A stretch of DNA of 61,635 nt, taken from positions 1 to 61,635 of the forward strand of contig JAHDFN010000002.1 of NCBI GenBank assembly GCA_020628145.1, read 5' to 3'. The number at the start of each line of letters is the position of its first letter. Position 1 is the first letter of the stretch. The notes below the pieces were generated by a model. It was given only the letters and a program-made list of their open reading frames with translations, ran no database searches and was not told where the DNA came from. Shown piece after piece: positions 37,967-46,677 of this stretch. The position numbers and the translations under genes were made by a program. This DNA is from Saprospiraceae bacterium (lineage in GTDB: Bacteria; Bacteroidota; Bacteroidia; Chitinophagales; Saprospiraceae).

Positions 37967-39391
37967 TTAGAATTGGAAGTAAATAAATTGATTGGATGAG
38001 AACGTTCCGAAAAGGAAAATCATCCAAAGGATGAAAGCGAATCCTACATAGCGGAAAAACGGTCTATTCAGTAACATATTCGGTAAGTCATATTTCAAAC
38101 TGAATAATTCGCCGGCAATGAGCATTCCTACTAAAAGAAAACATTCCATCACAACAAATTTATGTCTGACCGAGCCGAAACTCAGATTATCAAAAGATGC
38201 TATTCTTTCGATAACTAGAAATGCTTCTCCGAATGTTGGCGCCCGGAAGAAAATCCAAGCCAGACAGGTTAACATGAACACTGTCAGCATGCTCAATCCG
38301 GCAACAACGACTCCGGGCAATGCTTTTTTCATGGCCTTGTTTATCGGTTTGAACAATCGTTCCAATATCAGATATAAACCATGTAGGAATCCCCAGAAGA
38401 CAAAAGCCCAACTGGCTCCGTGCCACAGACCGCCCAATAACATGGTCAGCATCAGATTCCGATAGGTAAAGAAGGTACCTCCCCTATTTCCACCTAGAGA
38501 AATATAAAGGTAATCCCTCAACCAACTGGATAGTGAAATGTGCCATCTTCGCCAGAATTCGCTGAAGCCTTTTGAAAAATAAGGCATGTTGAAATTGGGA
38601 GGGAATTCATATCCGAGCATTTTTGCCACACCAATAGCGATATCCGAATATCCGGAGAAATCGCAGTAAATCTGGATGGCATAGAAAAAGACGACTATGG
38701 CCATATTCAGGGAAGAAAACATATCGGGATTGGCAAATCCCTGATCGACAATGACGGCTACCGAATCTGCCACCACCACTTTTTTGAAGAATCCCATCAG
38801 GACAATTCCCAAGCCGAGGATCATATTCTTCATCACGAATTTATGTTCTTCGTGGAACTGCGGCAACAGTGTTGATGCCCTTACAATCGGGCCGGCCACC
38901 AATTGTGGAAAGAAGGCCACATAGGTCGCAAAAGTCAGTATGTTTTCTTCGGGTTTCAGTGTTTTCCGATATATGTCGATGGTATAACTCATCGTTTGGA
39001 AGGTATAGAATGAAATACCTACCGGCAGTATGATTTTGAGGGTACTTTCATGAAATTGGAAACCAAGAAGATCGGTTATATTTTGGAAACTGTCTATAAA
39101 GAAATTCAGGTATTTGAAAACGGCCAGCATCCCCAGATTGAACACCATACTGATAATCAACAAGCGTTTTCTTTCCTTGTCATCATTGCTTTCGTACATC
39201 TTGCGACCTACGAAAAAGTCAAGTACGGTGGACATTGCGATTAGGGATAGGAATCTCCAATCCCACCATCCGTAAAAGAAGTAACTTCCTACCAGACATA
39301 ATAAGAGTTTTCCTTGCTTACTTTTTATGGAAAAGTAGGCCAATAGAAAGACTCCGAAAAAAATGAGGAATTCAAATGAATTGAAAATCAT
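37967..39391 (-). CDS. MBOAT-family O-acyltransferase (AlgI/DltB-like)
   Basis: This is a 474-residue polytopic membrane protein. PVGISFYTFQTMSYTIDIYRK, FPQLVAGPIVRASTLLPQF, IYCDFSGYSDIAIGVAKMLGYEFPPNFNMPYFSKGFSEFWRRWHISLSSWLRDYLY and the invariant-His segment LGGLWHGASWAFVFWGFLHG are all standard for the AlgI family. It should move an acetyl (or other acyl) group across the membrane to the SGNH partner downstream. The gene is preceded by an 83-base gap in which I see no promoter or hairpin. Confidence 0.94.
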   Translation of the reverse strand: MIFNSFEFLIFFGVFLLAYFSIKSKQGKLLLCLVGSYFFYGWWDWRFLSLIAMSTVLDFFVGRKMYESNDDKERKRLLIISMVFNLGMLAVFKYLNFFIDSFQNITDLLGFQFHESTLKIILPVGISFYTFQTMSYTIDIYRKTLKPEENILTFATYVAFFPQLVAGPIVRASTLLPQFHEEHKFVMKNMILGLGIVLMGFFKKVVVADSVAVIVDQGFANPDMFSSLNMAIVVFFYAIQIYCDFSGYSDIAIGVAKMLGYEFPPNFNMPYFSKGFSEFWRRWHISLSSWLRDYLYISLGGNRGGTFFTYRNLMLTMLLGGLWHGASWAFVFWGFLHGLYLILERLFKPINKAMKKALPGVVVAGLSMLTVFMLTCLAWIFFRAPTFGEAFLVIERIASFDNLSFGSVRHKFVVMECFLLVGMLIAGELFSLKYDLPNMLLNRPFFRYVGFAFILWMIFLFGTFSSNQFIYFQF

Positions 39392-39474
39392 TTATAAGAC
39401 GGCTTCTAGTTGGTTATCGAATTTCGAAATGTGTTTTTTAATTTTCGTATTAAATCGTAAAAGGGTTTCGGGGA

Positions 39475-40359
39475 TTAAGCAACCGTTGTTTTCTCCAGTG
39501 CTTCTTTTATTTCCATTTCCTTTTCCGTAAGGCTCAATGCTTTTTTAATCGTATCTGCATTGAATGTAGATATAATATCTGAAATGGTTTTATCCGTATA
39601 TTCGTAATCGACAAAATCGAACATTCTTTTGATTTCATTGGGGTCCTGCATGATTTTTTCCAATTTAAAAGAGGCCATATTTTCTCCATATAACTCCTTG
39701 AAAACCGGTTTTAACGACTCTGCCTTACGGAAAACCGAAATGAGGTATTGCAGATGCCCTTTTTCCTTGACGATTTGTGAAAAACCCTTGAGTTTCGTTC
39801 CGAAAGGAAGTAAGTTTTTCACCTGTCTTATCCAAAGCATCCCTAATACGTAACGAATGAAATAAAACAAATCCGAGATTCGGATTTGTTCGAAAAGCGA
39901 CCGTTTACCTACTGCTCCGGCCAATGCTTCAGAACCTGTTTCAACGAAATATTTTTTCAAAACGATGGATGGTTTAAAAGAATCATTGGCTTCGGATCTT
40001 TTTAGATTCGAAGAAATACATTTTACGGCATCCCTTTCTATATATACTAATTTCGCATCGGGAAAAACAGCGTGGACTAATTGTGGTCGGATACAATTGG
40101 GTGGAGATTTTTCAATCAGCCTATTATTTCCCGCCGCATCCAACATTGCATTCCGGATGTACTCTATATTTCCCGGTTTCAAATCGTATTCCTCATCATT
40201 GAGGTATTTGAAATTGCCTGATTTCCATAAGGCATGAGGCTCTACCTCCATATGTACGTCGGGCATATTTCCCAAAACATGAGTCGTTATGGTCGTACCT
40301 GAACGGGCCATTCCCACTACGATAATCGGAGCCAAACCGCTTTTATTCTTATCTGCCAT
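39475..40359 (-). CDS. Sulfotransferase, PAPS-dependent (divergent)
   Basis: This is a 294-residue protein with IIVVGMARSGTTITTHVLG (12-30) as the phosphosulfate loop, a DAKLVYIERDAVKCISSNLKRS 3'-phosphate segment and a KSPPNCIRPQLVHAVFPDAKL stretch like the KxP/W region of Sulfotransfer_3 proteins. It resembles the broad sulfotransferase family rather than a single known subgroup. It lies 4 bases upstream of the CBS-nucleotidyltransferase stop codon on one side and 83 bases from the MBOAT gene on the other. Substrate unknown. Confidence 0.78.
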   Translation of the reverse strand: MADKNKSGLAPIIVVGMARSGTTITTHVLGNMPDVHMEVEPHALWKSGNFKYLNDEEYDLKPGNIEYIRNAMLDAAGNNRLIEKSPPNCIRPQLVHAVFPDAKLVYIERDAVKCISSNLKRSEANDSFKPSIVLKKYFVETGSEALAGAVGKRSLFEQIRISDLFYFIRYVLGMLWIRQVKNLLPFGTKLKGFSQIVKEKGHLQYLISVFRKAESLKPVFKELYGENMASFKLEKIMQDPNEIKRMFDFVDYEYTDKTISDIISTFNADTIKKALSLTEKEMEIKEALEKTTVA

Positions 40360-40363
40360 TATT

Positions 40364-41449
40364 TTACCAAGTAACTTTTTGTCCGAATTTCTGAAGGGTC
40401 TGCCTGTATTCCTGCCATTCTCCTATATCGGACCAGGATTGTTCACTTACGGGAAATACACCAACCCGGCCACCCCTTGCGATGATTTTTTCCATCAAAT
40501 GGGTAATGTGGAAGAACTCATTTTCGGGAATATCGGCTAATAAATGTGGTTCGACAATATACATTCCTGCATTGACAAAGAATGTCAGTTCGGGTTTTTC
40601 CTTGAGTTCCTTCAACAGACCATCCTGTCCCATTTCCAATGTTCCATAAGGAATATTGTATTGTTTTATGGCTGCGACCAATGTGAGTTCGTTCCGGTTT
40701 TTTTTGTGATATTCATAAACTTCGTTGTAATCCTGTTCGATGATGATATCACAATTGGATACGAAAAAAGTACGGTCTATCTTATCCTTTAGGAGGTGGA
40801 GACTCCCGGCAGTTCCCAGAGGTTTGTCCTCTGTGAAATAATGCATGTCATATCCCCTGTCCTTGATATTGTTGAAATAGTTTTCAATCATATCCGCCTT
40901 ATAATTGACGGAAATATGGAATGAGTCGGCTCCCATTTCTACGAATTTTTCGATAATGAGTTGGACGATGGGTTTTTCTCCGAGCGGGATGAGGGGTTTG
41001 GGAATGATATTGGTAATGGGTCTTAGTCGGGTTCCTTTCCCACCTGCCATGATGACGACCGGCAAATTCAGGTTTCCTTTGGATTCCTTTCTTTTTTCAT
41101 CGAAAAGATCATTCCAGAAAAGAATATCTTTCAATCGGCCATCGGTATCTACAATCGGCATGAATTCAGTCCGTAGGCTGATCATTGTTTCCTTGACCTC
41201 TTCCAAGGAGTCGGTATCTTTGGCGAAGATGACGTCCTCTCTTAGTACATCGGAAATCTTCGCATTGAAATTCTGATTCCGAATCAATCCCCTTTGGATA
41301 TCTCCGATACTGACTACGGTGGAATATTCTCCATTTTCTGTTACGATGAGTAATTTCCTTCTTACTTCGTCCATCTGTTTGATGGCCTTGAGTATCGGTT
41401 CGTTTATGTCTATGAGTAGGGGTACGAGTCCTTTCTGTTCGAAGTCCAT
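40364..41449 (-). CDS. CBS-domain nucleotidyltransferase (sugar-1-phosphate)
   Basis: This is a 361-residue fusion. Residues 1-115 are a pair of CBS domains (typically nucleotide sensors), and 130-361 a sugar-1-phosphate nucleotidyltransferase with AGGKGTRLRPITNIIPKPLIP (135-155), DKPLGTAGSLHLL, SNCDIIIEQDY and a late WSDIGEW. The same CBS-plus-transferase layout occurs in PtmE, the GDP-glucosamine-forming enzyme of Campylobacter legionaminic acid synthesis. Whether this one makes a GDP- or UDP-sugar cannot be read. The neighbouring SDR dehydratase-like gene suggests a dedicated nucleotide-sugar route. Confidence 0.88.
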   Translation of the reverse strand: MDFEQKGLVPLLIDINEPILKAIKQMDEVRRKLLIVTENGEYSTVVSIGDIQRGLIRNQNFNAKISDVLREDVIFAKDTDSLEEVKETMISLRTEFMPIVDTDGRLKDILFWNDLFDEKRKESKGNLNLPVVIMAGGKGTRLRPITNIIPKPLIPLGEKPIVQLIIEKFVEMGADSFHISVNYKADMIENYFNNIKDRGYDMHYFTEDKPLGTAGSLHLLKDKIDRTFFVSNCDIIIEQDYNEVYEYHKKNRNELTLVAAIKQYNIPYGTLEMGQDGLLKELKEKPELTFFVNAGMYIVEPHLLADIPENEFFHITHLMEKIIARGGRVGVFPVSEQSWSDIGEWQEYRQTLQKFGQKVTW

Positions 41450-41493
41450 TATCTGTTTTTTAATAAGAATGTTTCAACCGGAAATGCCAGTCC

Positions 41494-42717
41494 TTACATT
41501 TTCTGATCCAAGTTTTGTCCTTTTTCGATATGGGCGAAGTTAGGGATAATATGTTTTAGGAAATCAACCATTTCCTTTTTGCTAAGATTATCCCTTGTGA
41601 ATAATTCGTTGAGTTCCTTAAATATGACGTCCACTTTTTCAAAAGTCATCCTTTTGGCATTTTTGATTACACCTAAACTTCTGAAGGTATTCCGGTCGAG
41701 TTCTTCTCCTTCGGTAAAAAATTCTTCATATGATTTTTCACCGGAGGTGGACGGTTTTGTAAAATAAAGAGGGTATGAAGGTGAATTTGCATTTATATTA
41801 TCTGCCTTGTTTTTAGCCTCTTTTTCAGAATCACAAAAATCCGGTATATAGCCTATTGCTTCCAATAATTTGACGGCGATGAAATCAAAGGTCTGCATAT
41901 TTTTGACAGGGTCGAGCTTTGGGAAAAATATATCTCCCGACTGCCCCATTACGCAAGCTAAAAGACAAATCTGTCCGGCTTCTTCGGGCGAAACGAAATA
42001 TCTTCTAATATCGAAAGGTCCGGAAAGCGGCTGTCTTTTATTCAGTCTGTCAATAAATCCGATGGGTAAACTTCCGTTTGAAAAAGCGACATTGGCAAAA
42101 CGGGCTGTCGTTATCGGAATTTTTTGGGCATAGGTCAGAATGACTTCTTCCATTAATTTTTTGGATGCCCCCATCACACTGACGGGATTGGCTGCCTTAT
42201 CCGTTGAAACACAGAAAAAGTGTTTGGGTGGATATTCCAATAATAAATCCAAAAGCGGTTTGGCTTTAATTACATTATTCTTAATCATCGCTTCGATGGA
42301 ATAATGATCCTTTTCACTTCTGACATGTTTATGTGCTGCGAAATTGGCCACGATATCGAAGGGGCCGTTTTCGATGAAAAGCCTTCTGAAAATGCTGTCG
42401 GAAAAATCAAGGGGATATGTTTTTATTTCTTCGGGTGCCTTAATTGCAGAAGAACTTCTGATATCCCTTACCACTTCGGTCAAGCCGTTTTCATTCAAAT
42501 CGATAACATATAGTGTTTTCGGTTCGAAGCGGAGTAATTGTTTGATAAAATTAAGTCCGATGGTACCGGCTCCTCCTATGACCAATGCTTTTTTTCCGTG
42601 TATCCTTTCCTTCAAGGTTTGGGCATAGTATTGCATATCTGCCTCGAAAAAACTTTCCTGTCGTCCAATGATGCCTTTTATCAACTGGCTGAGATCAAGA
42701 TTCAAGGTACTTTTCAT
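41494..42717 (-). CDS. CapD/LegB-like nucleotide-sugar 4,6-dehydratase (SDR)
   Basis: This is a 407-residue cytoplasmic SDR. The cofactor motif ALVIGGAGTIG is at 44-54; NFAAHKHVRSEKD and FFCVSTDKAANPVSVMGASKKLMEE follow, matching the polysaccharide biosynthesis protein CapD/PglF group that uses Met-x3-Lys in place of Tyr-x3-Lys. A C-terminal extension (300-407) is less conserved. It lacks the transmembrane helices of full-length PglF. It is probably the next enzyme after the CBS-nucleotidyltransferase, forming a 4-keto-6-deoxy sugar. Confidence 0.85.
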   Translation of the reverse strand: MKSTLNLDLSQLIKGIIGRQESFFEADMQYYAQTLKERIHGKKALVIGGAGTIGLNFIKQLLRFEPKTLYVIDLNENGLTEVVRDIRSSSAIKAPEEIKTYPLDFSDSIFRRLFIENGPFDIVANFAAHKHVRSEKDHYSIEAMIKNNVIKAKPLLDLLLEYPPKHFFCVSTDKAANPVSVMGASKKLMEEVILTYAQKIPITTARFANVAFSNGSLPIGFIDRLNKRQPLSGPFDIRRYFVSPEEAGQICLLACVMGQSGDIFFPKLDPVKNMQTFDFIAVKLLEAIGYIPDFCDSEKEAKNKADNINANSPSYPLYFTKPSTSGEKSYEEFFTEGEELDRNTFRSLGVIKNAKRMTFEKVDVIFKELNELFTRDNLSKKEMVDFLKHIIPNFAHIEKGQNLDQKM

Positions 42718-42764
42718 AAATTATCCTATCTAAAAAATCAAATAAATCTTAGTAATAACAATTT

Positions 42765-43676
42765 TTATACTGAGGTATTATCTCCAAATGTCTGAAGAAT
42801 ACCTTCTCTCCATCCGATTTCGGGTTTCCATCCACAGTCTTTATAAAACAAATCCATGTCTGCACAGATTTCTTTTACTTCGTGTTTGAAGGGAGGGAAC
42901 TGATCGGGCAAGTAATTGAATTCGGAATTGACATTTTTCACTTCATCCAAAAACTGTCGGATACTGATTTGTTCTCCCAGACCTATATTGTAAGTATCCG
43001 ATGACAATTCTTTTTGTGATAATAAAAACAATGCCTTACAGCAATCATCCACATGGACATAATCCCTTTTCGAATCTACTCCACCTAATGGGAGTGATTC
43101 CATTTTCCCGGAATTTTTATTTTGTTCAATATGATTGGAAATTCGTCCGGCAAACAATCTCCTAGACATCCCTCTTCCGTATAAATTAAAAATACGTGCA
43201 ATGACACATTCTATATTATCATGCAATAGAGCGTATTTTTTCAAGACCAATTCTGCGGCATATTTACTGATGCCGTAATTATTAATGGGTTTTATGGATT
43301 CATTTTCGCTGACCGGATTCTTGCTTGGTGTTCCGTAAACCGCACAAGTTCCTGCAAAAACAATTCTGACTTTATTTCGTAATTCCGTACAGGCATCCAA
43401 GAGGGTTTCCGTTCCTCCAATATTCAAAGAAAGTATTTGATTGAGATCGGGGTGATTGAATAATCCGGCTAAGTGAAAAATAATATCGGGTTGAAATTCC
43501 GAAACGATTTTTTCCACTGTTCCCTTATCTAGCAAATTACATTGTTCTATACGCTCACCTTTAGAAACGATGTCCATACCTTTTATTTCGAAACCACCTT
43601 CCGCATCCAACAAACTGATAATCCTTTGCCCTAAAAAACCACTGGCTCCGGTAATCAAAATCTTTTTTGCTTTCAT
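42765..43676 (-). CDS. NAD-dependent epimerase/dehydratase (extended SDR)
   Basis: This is a 303-residue SDR: cofactor motif GASGFLGQR (9-17), HLAGLFNHPDL, FAGTCAVYG and the catalytic Tyr-x3-Lys in NNYGISKYAAE. Substrate specificity is unclear. Its place directly after the CapD-like enzyme and before a GT4 gene suggests it reduces or epimerises the 4-keto sugar or makes an additional hexose. It overlaps the GT4 gene stop by one codon (43673-43676). Confidence 0.85.
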   Translation of the reverse strand: MKAKKILITGASGFLGQRIISLLDAEGGFEIKGMDIVSKGERIEQCNLLDKGTVEKIVSEFQPDIIFHLAGLFNHPDLNQILSLNIGGTETLLDACTELRNKVRIVFAGTCAVYGTPSKNPVSENESIKPINNYGISKYAAELVLKKYALLHDNIECVIARIFNLYGRGMSRRLFAGRISNHIEQNKNSGKMESLPLGGVDSKRDYVHVDDCCKALFLLSQKELSSDTYNIGLGEQISIRQFLDEVKNVNSEFNYLPDQFPPFKHEVKEICADMDLFYKDCGWKPEIGWREGILQTFGDNTSV

Positions 43677-44839
43677 TTTTTTTTACTCTTTTCTTCCGCT
43701 ATCCCCGTAATATACCCCATTGTTTCATCAATGCATTTCTGCCAAGAATATTTACCTGCATATTCCATTGCTTTTATAGCATTGGCTTTTCGTTTTTCGG
43801 GATTTAACAACATTTCCTCCAGACCTCTCATTGTATCTTCAACAGAAGTCGGATCATAATAGAATCCGGCATCTTCTAAAAATTCCGGCATTGGATTAAA
43901 ATTAGAACAGGCAATCGGTCTGCCCGATATCATATATTCTATTAAAGTGGTTGGCATATTTTCACAGGTAGAAGAAAAAGCAAGACCATCCGTTTCTTTT
44001 ACAAGACTCAATATTTTTTCATAGGAAACGTAACCGTGGAACTTTATAATTTTTTGTTCGGGATCATTATCCGCTATGATTTTCTCCAACTTGTCAATCG
44101 AGCGTTTAAAATTCAATTGGCCACACAAATTCAACTCCAGGGGATAACCTTTTTTCCTCAACCCCACGATTGCTTCTGCCAAAATCCACTGATGCTTATA
44201 TGCCGAGAACATGGATATGTATAAAATCCGATATGGATTTTCATTGGAATATTCCTTGATATTTTTTTGAGGTTTTATATCATTCTTAAACGCAGTAGAA
44301 GCTCCGAAGTTAATGATTTTGGAATCCCTCACCTGTACGTAATTTTCCGTAATATGTTTTTTAGCATATTGGGAAAGAAAAATCATTCCATCCGCTTTTT
44401 TAAATGTTTTTCGTTTACTCCTCAACAACAATATCATCTTCAACCTCATCCAAGAAAACAAATCATATCTTTTCCTTTCCACTTCTTCGAAAGGAAGGAT
44501 ATTTAAACTTGCAGAAACAAAGGGTCTGAAATCCCCTACATAAATACCTCCCGGAGAATAAAGTACATCACATTCCTCCTTCACTAACTTATCCAAGTGT
44601 GCATTCTGCCAATATTTCCTATACACCAATGATTTGTTCAATAAAGGCGGAGCTACTTTCTGCAACCATTCCACGTCAGGGAAACGATCCAATAAATAAT
44701 CGGGTGCCCAAACTATTATTTTCCGAATATTAAATTTATCCGGCTTTATAAAATTGAACAATTTTACCAGATACCCAGACTGCCCTCCACTGAACATATT
44801 GGATGCATCAATTCCGATTACCCAACCCTTACTCTTCAT
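43673..44839 (-). CDS. Glycosyltransferase family 4
   Basis: This is a 388-residue GT-B enzyme. The acceptor half begins GWVIGIDASNMFSGGQSGYLVKLFNFI. The donor half runs from RILYISMFSAYKHQWILAEAIVGLR to FSSTCENMPTTLIEYMISGRPIACS, which contains the E-x7-E motif (E in CENM to E in LIEY). It overlaps the SDR gene by 4 bases and is followed by the sulfotransferase gene group. Donor unknown. Confidence 0.87.
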   Translation of the reverse strand: MKSKGWVIGIDASNMFSGGQSGYLVKLFNFIKPDKFNIRKIIVWAPDYLLDRFPDVEWLQKVAPPLLNKSLVYRKYWQNAHLDKLVKEECDVLYSPGGIYVGDFRPFVSASLNILPFEEVERKRYDLFSWMRLKMILLLRSKRKTFKKADGMIFLSQYAKKHITENYVQVRDSKIINFGASTAFKNDIKPQKNIKEYSNENPYRILYISMFSAYKHQWILAEAIVGLRKKGYPLELNLCGQLNFKRSIDKLEKIIADNDPEQKIIKFHGYVSYEKILSLVKETDGLAFSSTCENMPTTLIEYMISGRPIACSNFNPMPEFLEDAGFYYDPTSVEDTMRGLEEMLLNPEKRKANAIKAMEYAGKYSWQKCIDETMGYITGIAEEKSKKK

Positions 44840-44886
44840 TATGGAATTTATTGTTTGCTGATTTCAAATGACATTATTACCCTGAA

Positions 44887-45684
44887 TTAAAACCAATTCC
44901 GATCTTTTTCATATCCGAACCGAACCAATTCTTTTCCCGCATGTTTATCGAACATTGCCGCAGCTTCATCTCCGAAATAATTCTTCCAATCCCCGGCAAT
45001 TCCTTTTCTAAGGAAATGATCTTTTTTCTCAGTCCCCTTTTCTCTTTTGGATTGATTTTTAAAAGAATATTTTTCTTCTATCCCCCTAAGTCTATCCAAA
45101 TTCGGTTCTTCCCCCAATTTCTTATACAATGCATTGAACATCGTTCCTGCAGTATCTTCCAACAAATCCTCATACCGAATAAAAACGACACCTTCTTTGC
45201 CCCAATAGGAATTGACATGATCCTTCCAAGAAAATTTCCCGGGCTTTTTACGATACTCGGTAAAAATAAAATCAATGTATTTCGGAAGATTCCCTTTCAC
45301 ATCATCATAATCATCAAAAGGACACATGGCACGATAAGTGTCTCTTGCATGTGCGGCCATTCTTTTATTCCCAATCATCATGTGATGATAAAAAGAAATT
45401 ATAACATCCCTTCCATCTCTAAGGACACAGAAAGGTTTTTCAAATTTATCGCTGTGCAATTCATGACCATGCATAATGCTGGATTCGAATTTAGCACCTA
45501 TATTTCGAGGAAAGGGTTTTTCCAAATAATCCGCCAACATCTGAGCCACCCAAGATCCTCCCGATTTAGGAAATTCACTGACCAAAACGAGATCCAATTT
45601 TTTAGAAAGGAAGTGCCACATGAATAACCTTTTCATATGATCCACCCTGATTTCCAATTTAGATCTTTTTTCTATCGCACCCAT
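44887..45684 (-). CDS. Sulfotransferase, PAPS-dependent (Sulfotransfer_1)
   Basis: This is a 265-residue sulfotransferase with all three cofactor elements: the loop SEFPKSGGSWVAQML, the 3'-phosphate segment FCVLRDGRDVIISFYHH, and the C-terminal FLRKGIAGDWKNYFGDEAAAMFD, which matches the RKGxxGDWKN signature. It is the shortest of the five, and is also the most canonical. It follows the polysaccharide deacetylase gene by 38 bases. One possible link is that the deacetylase frees an amine which is then N-sulfated, as in heparan sulfate; this is inference only. Confidence 0.93.
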   Translation of the reverse strand: MGAIEKRSKLEIRVDHMKRLFMWHFLSKKLDLVLVSEFPKSGGSWVAQMLADYLEKPFPRNIGAKFESSIMHGHELHSDKFEKPFCVLRDGRDVIISFYHHMMIGNKRMAAHARDTYRAMCPFDDYDDVKGNLPKYIDFIFTEYRKKPGKFSWKDHVNSYWGKEGVVFIRYEDLLEDTAGTMFNALYKKLGEEPNLDRLRGIEEKYSFKNQSKREKGTEKKDHFLRKGIAGDWKNYFGDEAAAMFDKHAGKELVRFGYEKDRNWF

Positions 45685-45722
45685 TTAACTATTAGTTCTG
45701 ATATTTTTTCAATTCTAGTATA

Positions 45723-46664
45723 TTATTTAGGATTAATATCCTTCATGCATACCGTATCCAACTGCCCGGATTTCCTCAATTCGGCTGCCTTTGACAAAAC
45801 GGCTTCGAACGCATTCAAATGCTCATCCATTTTATATCCGAAATTAAATGGATGAAACCACAAATGGAATATTTTATTTTTCCGCACTGCTGCTTCTAAA
45901 CCTTTAATTCCTTTGGTTTTTAAAATCCCTACTGGAATATTTTTTCTAATTCCAAAATGCCTTATCCTAAAAAGCATTGAGCCGGGAATATTTATCATAC
46001 CATCAGGATTTTCAATCGGATCGACCACCTCAGGAGCAGTGGGTAAAATACCATCTAATGGTTGTAGGATTTTTTTAAACGGCGACGGCCAATTAGCATA
46101 CCAAACCTTATCTATTCCTCTATAATTCCGCAATCCTTTTTCCGATAACAAATCGACAAAACCGATGTCGTTCCGTGGAAAAACAATTGACTCAATTTTT
46201 CGATCATAAGAATCAAATACTTCCAAAAAAGCATCAATATCTTTTTCTACCAACGCCCTTTGTTCCTTACCATATCTTCCAAAATGAATATGATGATAGG
46301 AGTGGGTTGCAATTTCATGCTGTACTTTTGAGGCAATTATTTTCTCAATGATATCCGGGGCGACCAAATAAGGGTTTTCTTTTTTATTCAGTTCCGGGTC
46401 ATTATTTATTTTCTTATTGGATAAATGAGGAAAAAAATCAGCTATTTCCAACACTCTATTTCTGCTATCTTCTTTCTCTATCATTTTTCCTACGATAGCC
46501 CAAGTAGCAGGAATATCGTACTTTTCAAAAAGTACGATTAAGCGGTCTATTACCTCCCTTGTTTTCTCATACAAAGGATAAAAACTTTTTCTTTTTTCTT
46601 CAAAGGGCAACCACCCCCAGGCAATTTCCGTATCCAATGAAATAACAAATTTACCCTTTTTCAT
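45723..46664 (-). CDS. Polysaccharide deacetylase (CE4/NodB-like)
   Basis: This is a 313-residue cytoplasmic protein with the NodB-type motif 1 Asp in FVISLDTE (9-13) and motif 2 His pair in HEIATHSYHHIHF, plus a PATWAIVG strand. No signal peptide is seen, so it acts on nucleotide- or lipid-linked sugars in the cytoplasm. It may N-deacetylate a HexNAc before transfer or sulfation. It lies 13 bases after one sulfotransferase gene and before another, an arrangement that recalls the bifunctional N-deacetylase/N-sulfotransferase of animals, though here the parts are separate. Confidence 0.85.
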   Translation of the reverse strand: MKKGKFVISLDTEIAWGWLPFEEKRKSFYPLYEKTREVIDRLIVLFEKYDIPATWAIVGKMIEKEDSRNRVLEIADFFPHLSNKKINNDPELNKKENPYLVAPDIIEKIIASKVQHEIATHSYHHIHFGRYGKEQRALVEKDIDAFLEVFDSYDRKIESIVFPRNDIGFVDLLSEKGLRNYRGIDKVWYANWPSPFKKILQPLDGILPTAPEVVDPIENPDGMINIPGSMLFRIRHFGIRKNIPVGILKTKGIKGLEAAVRKNKIFHLWFHPFNFGYKMDEHLNAFEAVLSKAAELRKSGQLDTVCMKDINPK

Positions 46665-46677
46665 TCCCTCCTCTCAA

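Noticed and set aside
41494-42717. Full PglF/CapD membrane dehydratase
   Set aside because: There are no N-terminal transmembrane helices and the length is about 400 residues, so only the soluble dehydratase domain is present.
44941-45627. Long plus-strand open frame of 228 codons
   Set aside because: It lies wholly antisense to a canonical sulfotransferase with three intact cofactor motifs. The translated product is low-complexity (Ile/Phe-rich) without any motif.
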